DNA of 28,925 nucleotides, taken from a virus. A model generated the notes under the pieces. The model saw only the letters and a list, made by a program, of their open reading frames with translations, was not told where the DNA came from and made no database searches. Position numbers and translations under genes: made by a program. Of the stretch, positions 25,044 through 28,925 are shown in pieces; positions within the stretch are counted from its first letter, which is position 1, and every line of letters begins with the position of its first letter. The stretch is from positions 1 through 28,925 of IMG/VR virus record IMGVR_UViG_3300028829_001390; one strand, given 5' to 3'.

Positions 25044-25081
25044 CTATCTGTCTAACGCCGGAGGAGTCTTAGTTATTGTGC
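25044..25081 (-). promoter_or_regulatory. Early promoter-like element, copy 6
   Basis: Reads GCACAATAAC, 15 bases, then GTTAGACAGATAG on the - strand. The left half is perfect; the right half keeps GTTA and ATAG. It overlaps the last codons and stop (HNN-TAA) of the 25069-25359 gene. The final G lies 22 bases before the next ATG. Confidence 0.55.
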
Positions 25082-25359
25082 TCCTCCCTAACAATATCTT
25101 TCACGTGGTCGCAGACTTCCCTCCAATCAATGATGCTTATCGCATCTTCAACGAAGTCTGATACGATTCCGTTTGGAATCTTGTTCAAGGTTTCATCAAT
25201 CATCATGACGAAGCTGTCCTTGCAGTATTCCGGTGAGATTTCCATGACTTTTGCTTCGTGGACTTGTTCGTTTTCCATCCACACATTGGCAATCTCATCG
25301 AGGTATCCCCACACATTGAGGAGCCATGTCTCTTTGTTCTTGAATGATTCGTAACTCAT
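25069..25359 (-). CDS. Small phage protein of the NKETWL-x-NLW type
   Basis: The 96-residue acidic protein opens with FKNKETWLLNVWGYLDE, close to the N-K-E-T-W-L-V-N-L-W motif of a family common in phages and plasmids (I believe DUF7249), whose role is unknown to me. The C-terminus has AISIIDWREVCDHVKDIV, also usual for that family. Its ATG overlaps the stop of the upstream gene (ATGA). The last three codons lie inside promoter-like element copy 6. Confidence 0.65.
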   Translation of the reverse strand: MSYESFKNKETWLLNVWGYLDEIANVWMENEQVHEAKVMEISPEYCKDSFVMMIDETLNKIPNGIVSDFVEDAISIIDWREVCDHVKDIVREEHNN

Positions 25360-25745
25360 GACTTTGAATTTATATGTTCTATGTAACTCACAACCCCACG
25401 ATACACTTTAGATATCATTGGTTCTGCCTTGTCTTCGGGATTGTTCCCGCTGAAAAAGATTCTATCTCCGATGTGTGGGTCTACCCATACAAATCTGTCA
25501 CCGATTGTAAATTCATTGTTATTTCCCCATTCGTCAGTCGTAAGATTTATCTTTTCTACCACGGGCATCAGCCAATCCCACGAGGTGTGGTATTTCATTT
25601 GCTCGGGAGTGTAGAAATGCTGTGCGTTTTCATTATCTGAATCAACGTCTAAGCCCCCCGTGATGTACACATCCCACTCCGTAGGATTATATTTAGGTGT
25701 GCCGACAGCACCCATAAATTCTGCTATTAGTTTGTTCTGATTCAT
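25356..25745 (-). CDS. Hypothetical protein of a type common in Bacteroidota phages
   Basis: The 129-residue protein starts NQNKLIAEFMGAV and contains KYHTSWDWLMPVVEKIN (51-67), a combination that I have repeatedly associated with phages and mobile DNA of Bacteroidota. The middle and C-terminal parts are beta-rich (FTIGDRFVWVDPHIGDRIFF) and rich in aromatic residues. No activity is known. It follows element copy 5 with a leader of 19 bases and is coupled to the next gene by an ATGA overlap. Confidence 0.65.
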   Translation of the reverse strand: MNQNKLIAEFMGAVGTPKYNPTEWDVYITGGLDVDSDNENAQHFYTPEQMKYHTSWDWLMPVVEKINLTTDEWGNNNEFTIGDRFVWVDPHIGDRIFFSGNNPEDKAEPMISKVYRGVVSYIEHINSKS

Positions 25746-25764
25746 AATATTCTAATTAATGGTT

Positions 25765-25802
25765 CTATAGTTAGAACGGAAGAAACTCGTGAGTTATTGT
25801 GC
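25765..25802 (-). promoter_or_regulatory. Early promoter-like element, copy 5
   Basis: Reads GCACAATAAC, 15 bases, then GTTCTAACTATAG on the - strand. It lies almost wholly inside the last codons and stop of the 25771-26013 gene, whose terminal TIT...FLPF is encoded by it. The G at 25765 lies 19 bases before the ATG at 25745. Confidence 0.65.
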
Positions 25803-26013
25803 CGTCCTCTGATAAACTTCCTTGGTCGATGAGGTGTCTAGCAGTGCGACCATAGCTGCCTTGTAGACTCCACACCAATCCGGTTTGGATTAGCACAGAG
25901 AACAGCTCCAGTACGCTATCAGCACTAGCTGAACCTCCCTCGTATTCCGTAATCATTCCAGTCAGCTGAGCTGTGTCTGGGATTAACGCTTTGGAATTGC
26001 AGTTGATATTCAT
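25771..26013 (-). CDS. Small phage hypothetical protein, 80 residues
   Basis: The central block LELFSVLIQTGLVWSLQGSYGRTARHLIDQG (roughly 36-66, given here as key residues L-F-x2-LI-x-TG-x2-W-x-LQG-x-YGR-x-A-x2-LI-x2-G) is a pattern found in many small phage proteins (I believe DUF7417), function unknown. The protein is helical with a short acidic C-terminal extension. The ATG overlaps the upstream stop by 4 bases. The 3' end doubles as promoter-like element copy 5. Confidence 0.65.
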   Translation of the reverse strand: MNINCNSKALIPDTAQLTGMITEYEGGSASADSVLELFSVLIQTGLVWSLQGSYGRTARHLIDQGSLSEDGTITHEFLPF

Positions 26014-26258
26014 GACTCTTCGCCTTCAATGGTTTGAAATTCTACTCCTTCGTACTCTTCTACGCAACCGTCTACTCTATCCTGCAAGTCTTTGAGGAAT
26101 GTCTTGAGGTCGTAGAGCATGTCCTTCACACTCGTGCTTCGCTTGCAATGCTGGATTTCGCGGTGCATCTCAATAGTCTGTGGGAGTAGCTCGGATACCT
26201 CCATGATGGCGGGAGCGCAGTCCCATCCGTCTTCTGTTGTTAAAATGATTTTAATCAT
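26010..26258 (-). CDS. Hypothetical protein, 82 residues
   Basis: I place the start at ATG 26256-26258 (MIKIILTTEDGWDCAP) since a beta strand opening is natural there and the more upstream codons run into promoter-like element copy 4. The rest is helical and acidic (SELLPQTIEMHREIQHCKRS, then DMLYDLKTFLKDLQDRVDG), likely a coiled coil. No family recognised. The leader from copy 4 would be 22 bases. Its stop overlaps the next start (ATGA). Confidence 0.55.
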   Translation of the reverse strand: MIKIILTTEDGWDCAPAIMEVSELLPQTIEMHREIQHCKRSTSVKDMLYDLKTFLKDLQDRVDGCVEEYEGVEFQTIEGEES

Positions 26259-26280
26259 GATGAATTGTTTTGTGGTGTTT

Positions 26281-26340
26281 CTATAGTTAGAACGCACCGA
26301 GTTCTGAAATATTGTCCGTCGTTTGTTAACGGATGTTAAC
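26281..26340 (-). promoter_or_regulatory. Early promoter-like element, copy 4, with upstream GTTAAC pair
   Basis: The core (26281-26317) reads GGACAATATT, 14 bases, then GTTCTAACTATAG, weakest in its left half. Upstream lie GTTAAC at 26335-26340 and again at 26325-26330, 10 bases apart; they encode the VN and the stop of the preceding gene (VNIR-TAA). Final G to ATG is 22 bases. Confidence 0.6.
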
Positions 26341-27495
26341 CTGTTGGTTAGGGTTTAAGACCACATCCCATTCTTCTCCGCGATGAGATATAATCGCCTT
26401 CGCGTGCATCAAATCCTTGAGCTTTTGTTCAGCTTCGTCAAGGGAAGCTACTAACTCAGAAACCCGACTCTGCTGAAAGCTTATAGCCGATGCGTTACGC
26501 CTAGCGTCCCTGAGATGATTGCTCAACGCTTCTGCATCGCTGTATGATAGACCATCACCAGAGGTGACCGTTTCTACCTCTATGTCACTGGCATGAGATT
26601 CAGCCTCGCTAGCCTCAACAACATCGTACACTTTCCAACCTCCCTTGACAACATGAAACTTGGATACATCGGGCTTTGATAAACCCTTGACCTCAAGGAG
26701 AATCTCAAACTCCCCTCTTGAGAAGCCACGGCTGGTGACAGCTGGTCCTTCGCTCTCACCTTTCTTGATAGCATTGAAGGCCTCTTCGATACATCGCTTC
26801 TCATTCATGGCTAACCGCTCTTCCAAGCACATTACAGCATCACGAAGCGTGTCGTACCATGTGAGAACTTTACCATCTATACTTAAAGCCCAGACGTTGT
26901 CATCATCCTTCTTGAGCCTGACAATTACTCCGTTTAGGACCACGCTGTCAAGTGTATCCATGAAGCTCTCCTTCACTTCGTAACTTCCGGCACTGATTCG
27001 ATTCAGGTATTCGCTACGTTTGAAGTTAGCCTTTGCCTCGTCCCTCATGTCTTCCTCTATATCTCGGAGTGAGCGGTCTACGTTGGCGAGATACCTACTG
27101 GTGTGCTTCAACTCATGATTCAATACGTAATCAATACGACTCAGTTCCGCCATGAACTTTGACTTGTACCATAGTTGACTAGGATTTTCCAACCTGTAAT
27201 CCCTTACAGCTAGCTTGAGAGGTCCGTCTTCATCCCAGCCATCTTTATCCAAAACAGGCAGAGAGTCCATTAGCTCTACAATGTTCGGAAACTCTGCAAT
27301 CAACGCTAGTTTTACAGCTACCCTGTACTCTCGGAAATCTACCCATAGCTTCGGGACTCCGAATTGGTCCTTGGTCTTCTCTACCTCTTGCCTTAATACT
27401 GATAGCACGATAGATTCTCGTGACTCGTTATCTCCCAAGAGCTTGCTCTCGATTTGCGCTAACGCTTCCTGTGGTGTGAATTTAGATTTACTCAT
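26326..27495 (-). CDS. Large hypothetical early protein with coiled-coil C-terminus
   Basis: The 389-residue product is the largest gene of the early cluster, and I do not recognise it. The N-terminal ~150 residues are helical and charged (PQEALAQIESKLLG, then LWVDFREYRVAVKLALIAEF). Around 165-235 there is a beta-rich part (VVLNGVIVRLKKDDDNVWALSIDG). A third section (~250-300) has GFSRGEFEILLEVKGLSKPD. The last ~60 residues form a coiled coil (SEAEQ/KLKDL-type heptads) and then a short strand. No membrane segments or catalytic motif. It has its own promoter-like element (copy 3), leader 29 bases. Its last codons contain the GTTAAC pair of copy 4. Confidence 0.65.
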   Translation of the reverse strand: MSKSKFTPQEALAQIESKLLGDNESRESIVLSVLRQEVEKTKDQFGVPKLWVDFREYRVAVKLALIAEFPNIVELMDSLPVLDKDGWDEDGPLKLAVRDYRLENPSQLWYKSKFMAELSRIDYVLNHELKHTSRYLANVDRSLRDIEEDMRDEAKANFKRSEYLNRISAGSYEVKESFMDTLDSVVLNGVIVRLKKDDDNVWALSIDGKVLTWYDTLRDAVMCLEERLAMNEKRCIEEAFNAIKKGESEGPAVTSRGFSRGEFEILLEVKGLSKPDVSKFHVVKGGWKVYDVVEASEAESHASDIEVETVTSGDGLSYSDAEALSNHLRDARRNASAISFQQSRVSELVASLDEAEQKLKDLMHAKAIISHRGEEWDVVLNPNQQVNIR

Positions 27496-27524
27496 GTCAA
27501 TTAAATTAAAAGATTAAACTGCTT

Positions 27525-27584
27525 CTGTAGTAATAACGCGGACAGCTGTCTGTTATTGTGCTCTGTTTGTTAATGGATGTTAAC
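27525..27584 (-). promoter_or_regulatory. Early promoter-like element, copy 3, with upstream GTTAAC pair
   Basis: The core (27525-27561) reads GCACAATAAC, 14 bases, then GTTATTACTACAG. The spacer contains the palindrome GACAGCTGTC. Upstream are GTTAAC (27579-27584) and ATTAAC ten bases on. Final G lies 29 bases before the ATG at 27495, and AT-rich sequence fills the leader. Confidence 0.65.
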
Positions 27585-27587
27585 GTA

Positions 27588-27752
27588 CTACGCTGACTCC
27601 CATTTGAATTCGCTGTGTTCTTTCTTATCTCGGAAGTGGTTGTATCCAGAGTTAAACTCATAGTCAGTTCGGCAAAGAATTAGCTTCGTCCATTCTCCTG
27701 ATTGGATTGACTTACCATAGAGGTAAAGTTCTTTTTTGTGGTATCTATTCAT
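27588..27752 (-). CDS. Short hypothetical protein, 54 residues
   Basis: The frame runs from ATG 27750-27752 to TAG 27588-27590. The product is basic and aromatic: NRYHKKELYLYGKSIQSGEW, then KLILCRTDYEFNSGYNHFR, and a charged end. It looks like a small beta-rich fold. The frame fills the gap between element copies 2 and 3, with an ATG 12 bases after the end of copy 2. That position, the balanced composition and the lack of another frame make it a credible gene. No family recognised. Confidence 0.6.
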   Translation of the reverse strand: MNRYHKKELYLYGKSIQSGEWTKLILCRTDYEFNSGYNHFRDKKEHSEFKWESA

Positions 27753-27764
27753 GTTTCAATGTTT

Positions 27765-27801
27765 ATATAGTAATAACGTAGGACCTTCCCAGTTATTGTG
27801 T
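27765..27801 (-). promoter_or_regulatory. Early promoter-like element, copy 2
   Basis: Reads ACACAATAAC, 14 bases, then GTTATTACTATAT on the - strand. The TAA inside CACAATAAC is the stop codon of the 27793-28164 gene. The spacer folds as GGGA-AGG-TCCT (one G-U pair). There is no upstream GTTAAC pair. The element ends 12 bases before the ATG at 27752. Confidence 0.65.
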
Positions 27802-28164
27802 ACGAGTCCGTAGAATCTCATACGATTTCTTGTAATCTCTGCTCAACAAAGTGCACTCCAGTCCCAGCATATCAAACGGGGGACGCAGACCATACATATC
27901 CATAAGAGTCATGGCTGTTGGCACATCACAGCTAAGAACTAGGTTTGGACCCACGCCTGTCGTGATGGTAAGGTGTATTTTGACCTTGGTTCTGAATCCA
28001 TCTTTCTTGCATTCAAACTCCATACTTGCGCTGACTCCTTCGACGTTGACTCCCGGCATATTCGTGTAGAGTAATCGAACACTATCCCGAATCTTCATCT
28101 GCATAGGGGAGGGAACGAATCCTATAAGGCTAAAGTGTTGCTGTTTTCCTGTTGCTTTCATCAT
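27793..28164 (-). CDS. Hypothetical early protein, 123 residues
   Basis: The product has a basic N-terminus (ATGKQQHFSLIGFVPSPMQMK) and a beta-rich core (SMEFECKKDGFRTKVKIHLTITTG, NLVLSCDVPTAMTLMDMYG) with an amphipathic C-terminal helix. Two ATG codons open the frame (28164 and 28161). Leader from element copy 1 is 24 bases. No family recognised; early-expressed small beta proteins of phages often bind host factors, but nothing here shows that. Confidence 0.6.
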   Translation of the reverse strand: MMKATGKQQHFSLIGFVPSPMQMKIRDSVRLLYTNMPGVNVEGVSASMEFECKKDGFRTKVKIHLTITTGVGPNLVLSCDVPTAMTLMDMYGLRPPFDMLGLECTLLSRDYKKSYEILRTRTQ

Positions 28165-28188
28165 GTCTTAATGTGTTTAATTGAACTT

Positions 28189-28248
28189 CTATAGTAATAA
28201 CGCAGGACTCTCCTTGTTATTGTGCGTAGTATGTGAACGAATGTTAAC
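28189..28248 (-). promoter_or_regulatory. Early promoter-like element, copy 1, with upstream GTTAAC pair
   Basis: The core (28189-28225) reads GCACAATAAC, 14 bases, then GTTATTACTATAG and continues AAG, so its end equals the SP6 promoter end ACTATAGAAG. The spacer folds as AGGA-GAG-TCCT. Upstream lie GTTAAC (28243-28248) and GTTCAC ten bases on. Final G lies 24 bases before the next ATG. Confidence 0.7.
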
Positions 28249-28254
28249 GCTCTC

Positions 28255-28320
28255 CTAGAGGCAATCGACATAGTCAATCCACTCCAATCCGTATAGCTCC
28301 TGTAGCTCCTCTATGCTCAT
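28255..28320 (-). CDS. 21-residue micro-ORF coupled to the ArdC-type gene
   Basis: ATG 28318-28320 overlaps the stop of the ArdC-type gene as ATGA, and the frame ends at TAG 28255-28257, directly before the GTTAAC pair of element copy 1. The peptide (SIEELQELYGLEWID and a short acidic end) looks like one amphipathic acidic helix. The ATGA coupling is the sole support beyond the frame itself; it may be a peptide gene or a translation-control leader. Confidence 0.4.
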   Translation of the reverse strand: MSIEELQELYGLEWIDYVDCL

Positions 28321-28925
28321 GATTCCTCGTTTTCGTCCAGTATGAAGTCTACAGCTTTCATCGCTTTGGTCGCGGCTGACAGGGCCATTTTTGGCTTATC
28401 CTTTAGCTCTTTAACCCATCCATTGATGTATGCTTGACTATTCTGCTCATCATCCTTTGGGCTGATTCCAGTGAGACCTACAAGGAACTGACTCCCAATC
28501 TCAGCAACCAACTCCTCCTTGGAGTACGCATCACTTCCGAATGCCGCAACCTTATCCAGTCGCTTCAGGATTGTTTCGTGACCGGTGCTGTGAACCAGTT
28601 CATGGAACAGGGTCTTGTAGTAATCGTCGTTGGTGACGAACGTCTCTGGATTCGGCATCTGCACATGGTGACGTGACGGCACGTAGAACGCACGCTCTCC
28701 TCCATGAGACAGGCTTGGACGATTGTCCTTCGGGTACTGCTCTTTGTAAACTCTCTCAGCTTTGTCAATCGGTGTGAATTCGCCCACACCTTCTACTGGA
28801 GCAACAGGCTTACGTCTCGGCTCAATGTCATCGCACTGGGCGATGTTGAACACGTTCCAAGAACGAGGAGTGAAAATCTTGTCGTACTTCATGCCGTTCG
28901 GGATATCCTGATACTTGCGGTAGAA
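28317..28925 (-). CDS. ArdC-type zincin metallopeptidase, antirestriction family (5' truncated by window)
   Basis: The frame is open to the window edge, so the N-terminus, usually an ssDNA-binding ArdC_N domain, lies outside. The visible part begins FYRKYQDIPNGMKYDK and follows the ArdC layout: WNVFNIAQCD, a pre-catalytic stretch with RAFYVPSRHHVQMP, then FHELVHSTGH with the HExxH zinc site, and SKEELVAEIGSQFL, whose second Glu block supplies the third ligand (as in MPTase-PolyVal zincins). Numbered from the internal Met at 28892, HELVH is 97-101 and EELVAE 126-131. ArdC-type proteins protect incoming plasmid or phage DNA from restriction, and early phage expression would fit that. The 3' end couples to the 21-codon frame. 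Confidence 0.8.
   Translation of the reverse strand, partial: FYRKYQDIPNGMKYDKIFTPRSWNVFNIAQCDDIEPRRKPVAPVEGVGEFTPIDKAERVYKEQYPKDNRPSLSHGGERAFYVPSRHHVQMPNPETFVTNDDYYKTLFHELVHSTGHETILKRLDKVAAFGSDAYSKEELVAEIGSQFLVGLTGISPKDDEQNSQAYINGWVKELKDKPKMALSAATKAMKAVDFILDENEES

Noticed and set aside
25044-28248. The repeated elements as intrinsic terminators
   Set aside because: Some lie right after stop codons and contain inverted repeats, but no T-run follows and the fixed distance to the next start codon fits promoters better.
1-28925. CRISPR array, insertion sequence or attachment site
   Set aside because: I saw no regularly spaced direct repeats of CRISPR size, no transposase or integrase, and no terminal inverted repeats.

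Overview
This window reads as part of a tailed-phage genome, most likely a short-tailed (podovirus-type) phage of a Bacteroidota host. Pointers to the host are a primase-helicase with a BT4734/VirE-type N-terminal domain, small proteins of the kind seen in Bacteroidota phages, start codons preceded by AT-rich stretches rather than Shine-Dalgarno sites, and a secreted cytophagalysin-like (M43) protease. Nothing in the window indicates an integrase or a host chromosome.

Left half, all + strand (1-17690), virion and lysis genes. A tail stabilisation/ring-type protein is read as two frames (1-1553 and 1574-3085). Two probable internal or structural virion proteins follow (3088-3963, 3968-5680), then a 3315-residue multidomain polyvalent-type protein (5697-15644) with an HEAFH zincin motif and several hydrophobic segments. 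A tightly overlapping cassette ends the block: a DUF5675 protein, a GTA_holin_3TM-like holin, and a signal-peptide M43 metalloprotease carrying a dockerin-like domain.

Right half, all - strand (17674-28925), early and replication genes, convergent with the left block and overlapping it by 17 bp. Read in its own direction (from 28925 down) it holds: the 5'-truncated ArdC-type metallopeptidase; small genes, most behind their own promoter-like element; a RecE-like exonuclease plus single-strand annealing protein pair; a 452-bp non-coding stretch with tRNA-Arg(UCU) and strong hairpins; a DnaA-like HTH protein; a DUF3310 protein; a primase-helicase; a T7 endonuclease I-like resolvase; a second PD-(D/E)XK-like nuclease; and small unknowns.

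The most striking non-coding signal is a family of six (possibly seven) 37-38 bp elements between 24.75 and 28.25 kb. They read on the - strand as CACAATAAC-N14/15-GTTATTACTATAG-like, and the last G lies 12-29 bases before a start codon in the six good copies. Three carry an upstream pair of GTTAAC-like repeats. They look like phage early promoters with an SP6/T7-like ACTATAG end, perhaps with a dyad operator. Several overlap the stop codons of the preceding genes. Three genes of 21-54 codons, easily missed by gene finders, also lie in this block.
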